NCBI GenBank assembly: GCA_019753175.1
Contig: JAIELK010000022.1
Location: 49,574 to 113,573 of the forward strand
Origin: Hyphomonadaceae bacterium
Lineage (GTDB): Bacteria > Pseudomonadota > Alphaproteobacteria > Caulobacterales > Aquidulcibacteraceae
Reading direction: 5' to 3'
DNA length: 64,000 bases
Shown: positions 7,078-16,541 of the stretch, in pieces
Layout of the letters: each line of letters opens with the position of its first letter
Numbering within the stretch: position 1 is the first letter of the stretch
Translations under genes and position numbers: made by a program
The notes under the pieces: model-generated
Databases searched by the model: none
Seen by the model: the letters and a program-made list of their open reading frames with translations, nothing else
Told to the model about the DNA's origin: nothing

Positions 7078-9039
7078 CTACCCTGGAGAGCGCCAGCGTA
7101 GGCCGAAGCGGAGCGTACGCGGCGCGTCGAAGCTCTCGATCCCATCGGCGGTCTCCGCGGTTTCCACCGCTGCGTCAAAGGCGTTGTCGAGCGCGGCGAA
7201 CACGCTGAGGCCGTCCAACAGCGCGTGCTCGGCCCGCAGGTCGACGGTCAGAGCCGGCGACAGTTCACGGCTGTTGAGGTCATCCTCGAAGCGTGCGCTC
7301 TCGTAGGCGAAGTGGGCGCTCAGAGTCGTCGCCGTCCCCGCGTTCCATCGCAGCGAACCGGTGGCTGCCCACTCAGGCGCCTGCGCGGGCCGCAGGCCGG
7401 CGATTTCCGCACGGGTGTAGTTCGCAGCGACGCGCCAGGTGAGCGTCCGCCATGCGCCGTTCGCTTCGGCCTCTATGCCGCGCGCGTCGATCTCGCCAGC
7501 GTTGCGGCGCTGACGATAGGCGCCGCCGGCCGGCACGAAGACGCCCGGTGGGAATGTGCCCGGCCCGGCGCCAAGCGTGAGGTTGACAATGGCGTCTTCG
7601 AGCTGGGTGGCGAAGGCGCCGATTTCCCATGAAAACGCCTCGCCCTCGCTGCCGATGGCGGCGTCGACGCCGGTCAACCGCTCGGGCTCAAGCGCGGCGT
7701 TGGCTTCAGTGACGTCATTGCCGACGCGAAAAGGGCGGTGCAGCTCGTTCAGCGTCGGCGGCCTAAAGCCCGCATAGGCGGCGGCGCGAAGATAGGCGTC
7801 GTCTCCGAGATCGCGGCGCACGCCCAAGCGCGCGGTCGGCAGCACCACCGCATTGTCGCTGGGACGAAAATCCAAGAGGATCGCGTTCGTCGCGCGATCG
7901 CGCTCGGTGCGCGCGCCGCGAGATGCTTCCCATTGATCGACGCGCGCTCCGCCGGAAAGCAACCAATCATTGCCCTCGCGCCACGCTTCCACGTAGGCGC
8001 CTGCCATGCGCGTCTCGCCGCCGGCGACGCGGGTGCGGGTGAATGTACCGCCGACGAAGCGAAACAGCTCGCGGGTCTCACCGTCGGCCATGCGCACATC
8101 GGCGCCGAGCTCGACGCCTGCGCTTTCGTCCGTCCAGCGCAGCGCGGCGTTGCCGCCCCAGCCGAACGCCGGCGTGGCGATCTGATCGTTGGCGGGCGTT
8201 GTGGCGCTGCGATCGGGCGATACGGCGACGGAGGAATTGGCGAGGTCCGACCACATAGCCCAACCTTGCACGCGCCAGCTCCACGCGCCGTATGGACGCG
8301 CGAGTGCGACGCTCAGGCTCGATCCGCTGTTTTGCGAGTCCGCGCCGGCGAGGCCGGCGCTGCGCGATTCGCCGTAGCCGGAGATACGCAAAGACAAGGC
8401 ATGGTCCGCGTCGCGCCAACTGAGCCGCGCCGCCGCCGCCGAAGACTCCGCCGCTAACGCGACATCGGCCGCACCGAGGCCGTCGCGCACCGCTACCCAT
8501 CCATCGCTCTCTTCTGCGCTCGCCGCCAGCAGCAGCGAGATCGTCTCGTCGCCGGCGACGGCGAGGCCGGAAGCGCGCAGGTGGCCGCGCTCGCCGGATT
8601 CGACGCTGAGCGCGGCGCCGTCCTGATCGCGTTCCTGCAATTGCACTACGCCGAGCAGCGCGCCCGCGCCGTAAGGTCCCGCGCCGGCGCCGCGCAGCAC
8701 GCGTGCGCGGGCGACCGTGTCGGGCGGAAGCGCGCCCCAGATCACCCAGCCGCCGAACGGATCGTTGAGCGGTTGGCCGTCGAGCGTCACCAGCGTACGC
8801 CCCGCGCCCGACGGCCCTGACGCGCGCACCGACAAGCCCTGGATGGTTGGATTGGCGATCGCCGACGAAGTGCGGCGAAAGAGGGAGACGCCGGGCGCGG
8901 TGCGCAGAGCGTCGTCGATGCGCGGCGCGTCGGCGAGCGTGATCGGATCGATGTCGGCTGTCGAATAGGCGCGCTCGCCGGGCGCCTCTGGCAGGCGCGG
9001 CGCAACGATGACGATTTCTTCGACGGGCGCCGGGTCCAT
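7078..9039 (-). CDS. TonB-dependent outer-membrane receptor, no signal peptide visible
   Basis: Outer-membrane gated barrel of 653 residues. The N-terminus gives a TonB box-like EEIVIVAPR (residues 7-15), then a plug domain (RIDDALRTAPGVSLFRR, NPTIQGLSVRASG, LVTLDGQPLNDPFGG, RVLRGAGAGPYGAGALLG), and a barrel of aromatic-alternating strands ending in TLRFGLRW, a typical C-terminal strand. The only usable start is ATG at 9037-9039: upstream in frame there is no other start codon before the stop at 9094-9096. The expected export signal is therefore missing, which is odd for this family. The substrate cannot be inferred; neighbours give no iron or vitamin hint. Confidence 0.85.
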   Translation of the reverse strand: MDPAPVEEIVIVAPRLPEAPGERAYSTADIDPITLADAPRIDDALRTAPGVSLFRRTSSAIANPTIQGLSVRASGPSGAGRTLVTLDGQPLNDPFGGWVIWGALPPDTVARARVLRGAGAGPYGAGALLGVVQLQERDQDGAALSVESGERGHLRASGLAVAGDETISLLLAASAEESDGWVAVRDGLGAADVALAAESSAAAARLSWRDADHALSLRISGYGESRSAGLAGADSQNSGSSLSVALARPYGAWSWRVQGWAMWSDLANSSVAVSPDRSATTPANDQIATPAFGWGGNAALRWTDESAGVELGADVRMADGETRELFRFVGGTFTRTRVAGGETRMAGAYVEAWREGNDWLLSGGARVDQWEASRGARTERDRATNAILLDFRPSDNAVVLPTARLGVRRDLGDDAYLRAAAYAGFRPPTLNELHRPFRVGNDVTEANAALEPERLTGVDAAIGSEGEAFSWEIGAFATQLEDAIVNLTLGAGPGTFPPGVFVPAGGAYRQRRNAGEIDARGIEAEANGAWRTLTWRVAANYTRAEIAGLRPAQAPEWAATGSLRWNAGTATTLSAHFAYESARFEDDLNSRELSPALTVDLRAEHALLDGLSVFAALDNAFDAAVETAETADGIESFDAPRTLRFGLRWRSPG

Positions 9040-9093
9040 GATAAGTCTCTGCTTACCGCGTCGCTGCCGCGAGAGGAACCGTGGCGGCGCCGC

Positions 9094-10275
9094 TCAAACC
9101 GACGGCGCTTGCAGGAAGCGGCGCAGATTGCGCGCGGCCTGGCGGATGCGCTGCTCGTTTTCCACGAGCGCGATGCGCACGAAGCCGTCGCCATACTCGC
9201 CGAAGCCGGCGCCAGGCGCGACCGCGATCTCAGCGCCTTCGAGCAGCATCTTGGCGAACTGCACCGAACCGAGTTCGCGATAGCGCTCGGGCAGCGGCGC
9301 CCAGGCGAACATCGATGCGCTCGGCGAAGGGATCGCCCAGCCGGATTTGCCGAACGCGTCCACCAGCACGTCGCGCCGCTTGCGATAGGTCTCGCGCACC
9401 TCCGCCACGCACTCTTGCGGGCCGTTGAGCGCAGCGACCGCCGCTACCTGCAGCGGCGTGTAGGCGCCGTAGTCGAGATAGGATTTCACCCGCGCCAGCG
9501 CCGCGATCAGCCGCTCGTTGCCGAGCGCAAAGCCGATGCGGAAGCCCGCCATCGAATAGGTCTTCGACAGCGTGTTGACCTCGACCGTCACATCCTTCGC
9601 GCCTGGAACTTGCAGGGCCGAGGGCGGCGGCTCGTCGAAATAAATCTCCGAATAGGCGACATCGGAGAGCAAGAACATGGTGTGCTTCTTCGCCAGCGCT
9701 ACCGCCTCCTTGTAGAAGTCGAGCGAGACCGTCTGCGCCGTCGGATTGGCCGGATAGCACACGACCATGGCGATGGGCGGGGGCACCGAATGGCGCACGG
9801 CGCGGCTGATGCCGGAGAGATATTGCTCCGGCGAATGCGCTTCGACATGGCGAATGGCGCCGCCGGCCATAATGAAGCCGAAGGCGTGGATCGGGTAGGA
9901 CGGGTTGGGCGTGATGACGACGTCGCCCGGCGCCGTGATCGCCTGCGCGAGATTGGCGAAACCTTCCTTGGAGCCAAGCGTAGTCACGATCTCGCGGTCG
10001 GGATCGAGCTTCACGCCGAAGCGCCGCTCGTAGTAGGCCGCCGCCGCGCGCCGCAGACCGGGTATGCCGCGCGACGCGGAATAGCGGTTGGTGCGCGGCT
10101 TCTTCGCCGTCTCGCAGAGCTTGTCGAGGATGTGCTCGGGCGTGGCGAGATCGGGATTGCCCATGCCGAGGTCGATGATGTCGGCGCCCTCGGCGCGCAG
10201 CCGCGCCTTCACCTTGTTCACCTCCTCGAACACGTAAGGCGGCAGGCGGCGAATCTTGTGGAAGTCAGGACTCAT
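9094..10275 (-). CDS. alaC: PLP-dependent aminotransferase, AlaC / LL-diaminopimelate aminotransferase type
   Basis: Class I/II fold-type I aminotransferase of 393 residues, expected to move amino groups between alanine, glutamate and pyruvate/2-oxoglutarate. The N-terminus resembles E. coli AlaC (RLPPYVFEEVNKVK, IIDLGMGNPDLATP, YSASRGIPGLRRA). The PLP lysine sits in NTLSKTYSMAGFRIGF, and the glycine-rich TTLGSKEGFANLA and NPSYPIH segments bind cofactor and substrate. It ends 54 bases before the TonB receptor start and begins about 65 bases after the tRNA-Leu gene, all on the minus strand. Family call firm; alanine versus diaminopimelate preference is by similarity only. Confidence 0.87.
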   Translation of the reverse strand: MSPDFHKIRRLPPYVFEEVNKVKARLRAEGADIIDLGMGNPDLATPEHILDKLCETAKKPRTNRYSASRGIPGLRRAAAAYYERRFGVKLDPDREIVTTLGSKEGFANLAQAITAPGDVVITPNPSYPIHAFGFIMAGGAIRHVEAHSPEQYLSGISRAVRHSVPPPIAMVVCYPANPTAQTVSLDFYKEAVALAKKHTMFLLSDVAYSEIYFDEPPPSALQVPGAKDVTVEVNTLSKTYSMAGFRIGFALGNERLIAALARVKSYLDYGAYTPLQVAAVAALNGPQECVAEVRETYRKRRDVLVDAFGKSGWAIPSPSASMFAWAPLPERYRELGSVQFAKMLLEGAEIAVAPGAGFGEYGDGFVRIALVENEQRIRQAARNLRRFLQAPSV

Positions 10276-10340
10276 CGGACGAAGCTAGGCGAGCCGGAAC
10301 GCGCGCGCGAGGGCGCTGCTCTTGCGACTGCAGGGATCAA

Positions 10341-10427
10341 TGGTGCCCGGAAGAGGACTCGAACCTCCACGCCCTTGCGAGCGCCAGCACCTGAAGCTGG
10401 TGCGTCTACCAATTCCGCCATCCGGGC
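10341..10427 (-). tRNA. tRNA-Leu (anticodon CAG)
   Basis: On the minus strand the 87-nt sequence folds as a class II tRNA. The acceptor stem GCCCGGA pairs with TCCGGGC; the D-arm carries GGCGGAATTGGTAGACGC, typical of leucine tRNAs; the anticodon stem CCAGC/GCTGG holds loop TTCAGGT with anticodon CAG; a variable arm follows; the T-arm is GGTTCGAGTCC. The terminal CCA is encoded (TGG at 10341-10343 on the plus strand). Confidence 0.95.
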
Positions 10428-10445
10428 ACGGGTAGAAGACGGCGG

Positions 10446-10474
10446 GGTTTAAGGGAGGCGGGCAGGCGCGTCAA
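10446..10474 (-). promoter_or_regulatory. Probable sigma-70 promoter of tRNA-Leu
   Basis: Read on the minus strand: TTGACG (10474-10469), a 17-base spacer, then TAAACC (10451-10446), 18 bases before the mature tRNA 5' end. The -35 box matches the usual alphaproteobacterial form and overlaps the stop codon of the WYL regulator gene. Confidence 0.55.
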
Positions 10475-11460
10475 TGTGCGCGGCGGCGGCCCTTGGGCTT
10501 GGCATAGAGCCCCGCCACTCGGGCTGCTTCGCCTGCCACGGCGGCTCGAAGCTCGGGCGGGCCGAGCACCGTCGCCTCCGCCCCCAAGCGCAACATTTGT
10601 CGCGCGGCGTAAGCGACCTCCTCCACCGGGATATCGGCTTCGATCCAGCCCTCCGGCTTGGAGGCGCGCTGGCTTTGGCGCGCCGCCTCGGCCGCGGCTG
10701 GGCTCGTGTCGCGCAGCAGTCTGAAGCCGAGCGGCGAGAGCTTCACGCGTGCGCGCCCGCTCAACAGCCGCGCCTCGAAATCGGCTGCCCAGGTCTTCCA
10801 GTAGCGCGCGAGATCAAAACGCGTGGGCGCGCGCGCCTGCGCTTCGAGCACGTCGAGCTTCTGGATATTGGCGACGCGATACGTGCGCGCCTTGCCGCGC
10901 GCGGCCGCCACCAGATACCAGAGCCCGCCCTTAAGCACGAGACCGAGCGGATCGAGGTCGCGGTTCACGACCTCCTTCCAGCTCTCATAGCGGATACGGA
11001 TGCGCCTATTGCGCCAGACCGCGCCGGCAAGCGTGGGCAGAAGATCAATGCTCTCGGCGCGTGCATACCAGCCGATCGGATCGATATGGAAGCGTTGCGC
11101 CACCTGCTGGGCGCTGGCGCCGGCGTCTTGCGGCAGGCTCGCGAGCAGTTTGAGTTGGGCCGCCGCGGCTTCAGCGCCGACGCCAAGCGCGCTCGCCGCA
11201 TCGCCGACGCCAGCAAGCAGCAGCGCCTCCGCTTCGGCGGGCGTAAAGCCGGTGAGGCGCGTGCGGTAGCCTTCGTGCAGCGCAAAGCCGCCATTGCGTC
11301 CGCGCTCGGCGTAGACCGGCACCCCGGCCGCGCTCAACTGGTCGATGTCGCGATAGATCGTGCGCACCGAAACCTCGAACTCGGCCGCGAGCGCCTCGGC
11401 GCTTAACCGCCCACGCATTTGCAGCAGGATCAACATCGAGAGGAGGCGGCCGGCGCGCAT
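10471..11460 (-). CDS. YafY-type transcriptional regulator with HTH and WYL domains
   Basis: DNA-binding regulator of about 329 residues. The N-terminal DeoR-like helix-turn-helix reads LSMLILLQMRGRLSAEALAA then FEVSVRTIYRDIDQLSAAGVP, with the 'RTIYRDI' recognition helix characteristic of the YafY/HTH_11 group, and a following wing ERGRNGGFALHEGY. The central and C-terminal parts (GGLWYLVAAARGKARTYRVANI) contain the WYL domain, a ligand-binding module. The ATG at 11458-11460 is preferred over a GTG five codons upstream. It is divergent from two tandem paralogous genes, with a palindrome in the 62-base gap, so it probably controls them and itself. Confidence 0.87.
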   Translation of the reverse strand: MRAGRLLSMLILLQMRGRLSAEALAAEFEVSVRTIYRDIDQLSAAGVPVYAERGRNGGFALHEGYRTRLTGFTPAEAEALLLAGVGDAASALGVGAEAAAAQLKLLASLPQDAGASAQQVAQRFHIDPIGWYARAESIDLLPTLAGAVWRNRRIRIRYESWKEVVNRDLDPLGLVLKGGLWYLVAAARGKARTYRVANIQKLDVLEAQARAPTRFDLARYWKTWAADFEARLLSGRARVKLSPLGFRLLRDTSPAAAEAARQSQRASKPEGWIEADIPVEEVAYAARQMLRLGAEATVLGPPELRAAVAGEAARVAGLYAKPKGRRRAH

Positions 11461-11482
11461 TTTTCCAGATCGCACTAATAGC

Positions 11483-11497
11483 TGACATCAGGTGTCA
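11483..11497. promoter_or_regulatory. Putative operator palindrome TGACA-N5-TGTCA
   Basis: Perfect 5-bp arms (TGACA at 11483-11487, TGTCA at 11493-11497) around TCAGG, centred in the 62-base gap between the divergent WYL regulator and the DUF1579-like gene. Position and symmetry suit binding by the dimeric regulator encoded next to it. Assignment is inference. Confidence 0.45.
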
Positions 11498-11522
11498 TGT
11501 TTGATGCGCTAGGGACAGCGCC

Positions 11523-12011
11523 ATGGCAAGTGCGAGCGCGGAAACGGATTTCGATTTCTTTGAAGGCGAGTGGCGCGTTACGCACCGTCGGCTGAAAACG
11601 CGGCTCGCGGGGTGCATCGAGTGGGAAGAGTTCGGCGGGCGCTGCACGGTGTGGAAGACCCTCGGTGGGTTCGGCAATGTCGATGACAATGTCATCGAAT
11701 TTCCGGCCGGCGCCTATCGTGCGATCACCATGCGTTCGTTCGATCCGCGCACACGGCTATGGGCGATCTGGTGGCTCGATGGTCGCACACCGCACCAGCT
11801 CGACGTGCCGGTGATCGGCGGCTTCATCGACGGCGTGGGCGCTTTCTACGCCGACGATCACTTCGAGGGGCGGTCCATCCGCGTTCGCTTTCGTTGGAGC
11901 CACATTGAGACCGGCGCCCCTCGCTGGGAGCAAGCGTTCTCGGCGGACGCAGGCGCCAGCTGGGAAACCAATTGGATAATGCAGTTTGCACGCGCTGAAA
12001 CGGAGGCGTGA
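11523..12011 (+). CDS. DUF1579-like protein, first of a tandem paralogous pair
   Basis: A 162-residue protein of unknown function. It opens with ETDFDFFEGEWRVTHRRLK and closes with GASWETNWIMQFAR, the same frame of motifs as its downstream neighbour (GDFDFLTGEWRIHHRS ... GLTWAHNWIMHWSR). The 'FDFFxGxW' opening and beta-rich body resemble small lipocalin-like DUF1579 proteins. No signal peptide. It is divergent from a WYL-type regulator and probably under its control through the palindrome at 11483. It could bind a small hydrophobic ligand, but that is a guess. Confidence 0.72.
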   Translation: MASASAETDFDFFEGEWRVTHRRLKTRLAGCIEWEEFGGRCTVWKTLGGFGNVDDNVIEFPAGAYRAITMRSFDPRTRLWAIWWLDGRTPHQLDVPVIGGFIDGVGAFYADDHFEGRSIRVRFRWSHIETGAPRWEQAFSADAGASWETNWIMQFARAETEA

Positions 12012-12098
12012 GGTGAATCACAAAGACGCGCTCTGCTGGGCGCCGGCGCCGCGGCCGCGCTGCTTCCAGCATGCGCAACCACTCAACAAGGAGGGCCT

Positions 12099-12590
12099 AT
12101 GACTTTCGACCCCATTCCGCCGCTGCCGGCGGCGCCAACGCCGGGAAAGCCCGGCGACTTCGATTTCCTAACGGGGGAGTGGCGTATCCACCATCGCTCC
12201 ATCGTCAACGGCGATTGGCTCGAGTACGACGGCGAGGCCACGGTGTACGGCATCCTCGCGGGGATTTGCAGCGTCGAGGAATTGCGCATTCCGGCGCGCG
12301 ATTTTTCCGGCATGGGGTTGAGGTTGCTCGACGCCGAGAGGCGCGTGTGGTCGGATCATTGGGTCAATGCGCGGTCGGGCGTGATCACGCTGCCGGCGCA
12401 GACGGGCAGCTTCGAGAATGGCGCCGGAATCTTCGCTTCCGACTATGAGGACAACGGTCGCGCCATGAAGTCCGTCGGCGTGTGGGACTTGATCACCGCA
12501 GACTCCTGCCGCTGGCGGCAGGCAACCTCGGGGGACGGGGGACTGACCTGGGCGCACAATTGGATCATGCACTGGTCGCGGGTGCGCTGA
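12099..12590 (+). CDS. DUF1579-like protein, second of tandem pair; upstream lipoprotein leader out of frame
   Basis: A 163-residue paralogue of the preceding gene, sharing the opening FDFLTGEWRIHH and closing WAHNWIMHWSR motifs. The ATG has a near-perfect site (AAGGAGGG) five bases upstream, so translation from here is well supported. The frame is open upstream of the ATG and reads RRALLGAGAAAALLPAC then ATT, a twin-arginine/lipoprotein signal, but no start codon lies in that frame. A GTG at 12013 would lead into it if one A were added to the AAA at 12022-12024. Either the leader was lost by a one-base deletion or the assembly has a homopolymer error. Confidence 0.72.
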   Translation: MTFDPIPPLPAAPTPGKPGDFDFLTGEWRIHHRSIVNGDWLEYDGEATVYGILAGICSVEELRIPARDFSGMGLRLLDAERRVWSDHWVNARSGVITLPAQTGSFENGAGIFASDYEDNGRAMKSVGVWDLITADSCRWRQATSGDGGLTWAHNWIMHWSRVR

Positions 12591-12659
12591 ATCCCCTGCC
12601 GCCGCGACGGCGTAGGCGCTTGGCCTTGGGGGCGCACTCCTATAGGCATCGCGCCTCCA

Positions 12660-14446
<1,787 letters not shown>

Positions 14447-14450
<4 letters not shown>

Positions 14451-14635
14451 GCGGTTCGCCCTCGAAGTTCTTCAAGCGACACGACGGCGGTACCGCCGCA
14501 CTTTGGGCATGAGGCAGGGCCAAAATTCTGGTGCGGATTGCGACGGCGCGCTTCCAATTGCTCTTCGCGTGTGAATGTTGCGATATCGAAGTCGATGTCG
14601 CAACTCACGCATTTGAACCGTTTGGTCGTAGGCAT
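14447..14635 (-). CDS. Small zinc-ribbon protein, 62 residues
   Basis: Two CxxC knuckles, [10 protein letters not shown] near the N-terminus and [10 protein letters not shown] near the C-terminus, form a likely zinc ribbon. Between them is a charged helix [17 protein letters not shown]. The ATG at 14633-14635 is preferred because GGAAGAG lies just before it; a TTG eight codons upstream is weaker. Function unknown; such ribbons often bind nucleic acid or act as protein adaptors. It is convergent with lepA and divergent from the TIR gene, about 96 bases away. Confidence 0.65.
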
Positions 14636-14731
14636 CTGCTCTTCCCTAGGCGCGCTCAAGCGCTAACCTAAGGGTATTGCCTCACGATTCGCCTAGCGTG
14701 GCGAGTCTTTTGACGCCAGCGCGGATCGACG

Positions 14732-15682
14732 ATGAACCCGAAGAAGCTGTTCATATCTTACTCCCATGCCGATGCGGCGCTACTTCAGACGCTCAAAACG
14801 CACCTCAAGCCGCTCGAGCGCGTCGGAACTATCGCGCCGTGGTTCGATGGCTACCTTTTGCCGGGTGACGACATTGATTTTCGCGTTCGTTCGGCGCTGC
14901 AGGGGGCGGAACTCATTGCTTTGCTCATAAGCCCCGATTTTCTGGCGTCAGACTACTGCTATGAAGTCGAAATGGAGACTGCTGTTGCGCGTGATGAGCG
15001 CGGTGAGGCTCGCGTAATTCCAATTATCGCCAGGGAGTGTCAGTGGCATAGCGCGCCGTTTGGGCGTCTCTTGGCTGTGCCCACCGACGGGAAACCAATC
15101 ATGTCGATGCAATGGCCTGACAAGGACGCCGCGTGGACGATTGTTGCGAAGGGCATCGAGGCCGCCGCAAAGTCGCCGGTTGCCAGCCCAGCTTCTTCGC
15201 AGGGGGAGGCTTCTCCTGCATCGATTAACGCGCCGCGCTCGTCAAGGCCGATGCCGGTGGTATCACCCAAACGAGTGACAGACAGGGACCGCGACGAGTT
15301 CAAGCAGTCAGCGTTTGACCATATTGCGCGACGTTTTGATGATTCACTCGCGGCGCTAGCTGGCGATCTCTCGGGTTCGCTCCGCCGGATCGATGCGAAT
15401 CGATTCACCGCGACGATCTATCGTTCCGGCTCCAAGGTGGCCGCTTGCACCGTTTGGATCGGCGGCGGAAGCTGGGGCGCAAACTCAATTTGTTATGTTG
15501 GGAACGATAGTGGTGAAACGAACAGCATGAACGAGTCTCTTTCGGTCGAGGACCGAGACGGCGACTTGGGGCTCAAGCCGCAATTCGCCAGCGTCCATGG
15601 TCGAAGTGCGGGCATGCTTGATGCTGATCAGGCGGCGGAACACCTCTGGGCAGAGTTCGTTCGCCGCCTCAAGCACAATTGA
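14732..15682 (+). CDS. TIR-domain protein with unclassified C-terminal domain
   Basis: A 316-residue protein. Residues 5-145 form a TIR domain: FISYSHADAALLQTL opens strand A, IAPWFDGYLLPGDD gives the BB-loop region, and SPDFLASDYCYEVEMETA holds the acidic residue (Glu80, or Glu78) that would be catalytic in NAD-cleaving TIRs. A Ser/Pro/Ala-rich linker spans about 147-180, then a domain of roughly 130 residues follows with a helix (FKQSAFDHIARRFDDSLAAL) and a beta-rich core (FTATIYRSGSKVAACTVWIG) that I do not recognise. Bacterial TIR proteins often act in phage defence by NAD depletion. The next two genes, 43 bases on, form a toxin-antitoxin pair. Confidence 0.82.
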   Translation: MNPKKLFISYSHADAALLQTLKTHLKPLERVGTIAPWFDGYLLPGDDIDFRVRSALQGAELIALLISPDFLASDYCYEVEMETAVARDERGEARVIPIIARECQWHSAPFGRLLAVPTDGKPIMSMQWPDKDAAWTIVAKGIEAAAKSPVASPASSQGEASPASINAPRSSRPMPVVSPKRVTDRDRDEFKQSAFDHIARRFDDSLAALAGDLSGSLRRIDANRFTATIYRSGSKVAACTVWIGGGSWGANSICYVGNDSGETNSMNESLSVEDRDGDLGLKPQFASVHGRSAGMLDADQAAEHLWAEFVRRLKHN

Positions 15683-15725
15683 GCAGCCTTCGTTTTGCGC
15701 AGTGTTTGTGCTAGTGGGTAACACT

Positions 15726-15998
15726 ATGACCAACCCGCTTCTGGCCCGCATCACCTCGGACCCCGCGATTTTCGGCGGCAAGCCGATCATTCGCGGCCAG
15801 AGGTTCGCGGTCGAGCACCTGCTAGGCTATCTCGGAGCAGGGATGACCGAGGCGGAGCTGTTGGAGCAATTTCCCTTCTTGGAGCCCGACGATATCAAGG
15901 CCGCGCTGCTCTACGCGGGAAAGCTCTCCGGCATGACGCGGATGTCCGGCGCGGCGGTGGGAGCGGCCAGTGAAGAGGCGGAAGCTCCTGCTCGATAG
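15726..15998 (+). CDS. DUF433 family antitoxin
   Basis: About 90 residues. The segment ITSDPAIFGGKPIIRGQRF is the hallmark of DUF433 proteins, small HTH-type antitoxins usually paired with a PIN-like DUF5615 protein. Downstream the helices VEHLLGYLGAGMTEAELLEQ and LEPDDIKAALLYA match the family's DNA-binding fold. The ATG at 15726-15728 was chosen because the conserved domain starts nine residues later. The gene overlaps its partner by 29 bases, so the two are co-translated. It probably represses its own promoter and neutralises the partner. It lies 43 bases after the TIR gene on the same strand. Confidence 0.85.
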   Translation: MTNPLLARITSDPAIFGGKPIIRGQRFAVEHLLGYLGAGMTEAELLEQFPFLEPDDIKAALLYAGKLSGMTRMSGAAVGAASEEAEAPAR

Positions 15999-16326
15999 CT
16001 GCGTCGCGAGGGCGGTTGCCGATCGCCTTCGCGCGGATGGCCACGATGTCGTGACTATGGTTGAGCGAGGCGCCGATCCGGGCGATCTCGCCATTCTCGC
16101 TTTGGCCGCATCCGAGAAGCGAGCGCTCATCACGATTGACCACGACTTCGGCATGCTGGTGTTTCGCGATGGCGCGAAACACGCTGGCGTTCTCCGTCTT
16201 CGACCCACAGCGGCTCCGGCGCTGGCCATACGCGCTGCCGAATTGATCGATGCGCATGGCGACGATCTCGATGACGCTGCGTTCGTCACCGACGATGGCG
16301 ATGTAGTGCGGATAACCAGGCGCTGA
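15970..16326 (+). CDS. DUF5615 PIN-like toxin
   Basis: A 118-residue PIN-like protein starting at GTG inside the antitoxin gene. KLLLDSCVARAVADRLRADG carries the first conserved Asp, ALAASEKRALITIDHDFGML the second acidic cluster (DHDFG), and VLRLRPTA the following strand, the pattern of DUF5615/Mut7-C-like nucleases. The expected activity is RNA cleavage when not held by the DUF433 partner; this is known for related VapC-type pairs and not shown here. Acidic residues appear intact, so the toxin is likely functional. No further genes follow in the unit; a GC-rich repeat-like stretch lies downstream. Confidence 0.83.
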   Translation: MKRRKLLLDSCVARAVADRLRADGHDVVTMVERGADPGDLAILALAASEKRALITIDHDFGMLVFRDGAKHAGVLRLRPTAAPALAIRAAELIDAHGDDLDDAAFVTDDGDVVRITRR

Positions 16327-16406
16327 TAAGCGTCGCGGCGACTTCGTCAGTCATGCCGCCAAGCTCGCGACTACGCTGAGCATCGCGTCTTTTGTGACAG
16401 CTCGCC

Positions 16407-16515
16407 GCCGTCACCCCAAGCCCGCCCCCGCCCCGCAAGGGGCCGGGGAGACAGCGTAGCGGCGTCCGCACGCGGGGCGGCGTGGACACCGCGCCGTCCG
16501 CGCGCTAGGGCTCGC
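16407..16515. repeat. GC-rich palindromic stretch related to the REP-like family
   Basis: GTCACCCCAAGCCCGCCCCC then a hairpin from CCCCGCCCC-GCAA-GGGGCCGGGG, followed by a second imperfect palindrome, GGGCGGCGTGGA / CCGCGCCGTCC. It is a diverged relative of the REP-like copies elsewhere. It fills most of the 215-base gap after the toxin gene. Confidence 0.5.
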
Positions 16516-16541
16516 GCCGGGTAAGGAGGAGGAGAGTTTCC

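Noticed and set aside
9109..10452. Long plus-strand open frame opposite the aminotransferase and the tRNA
   Set aside because: It runs through the tRNA-Leu gene and mirrors the codon pattern of the aminotransferase; no protein-like motifs.
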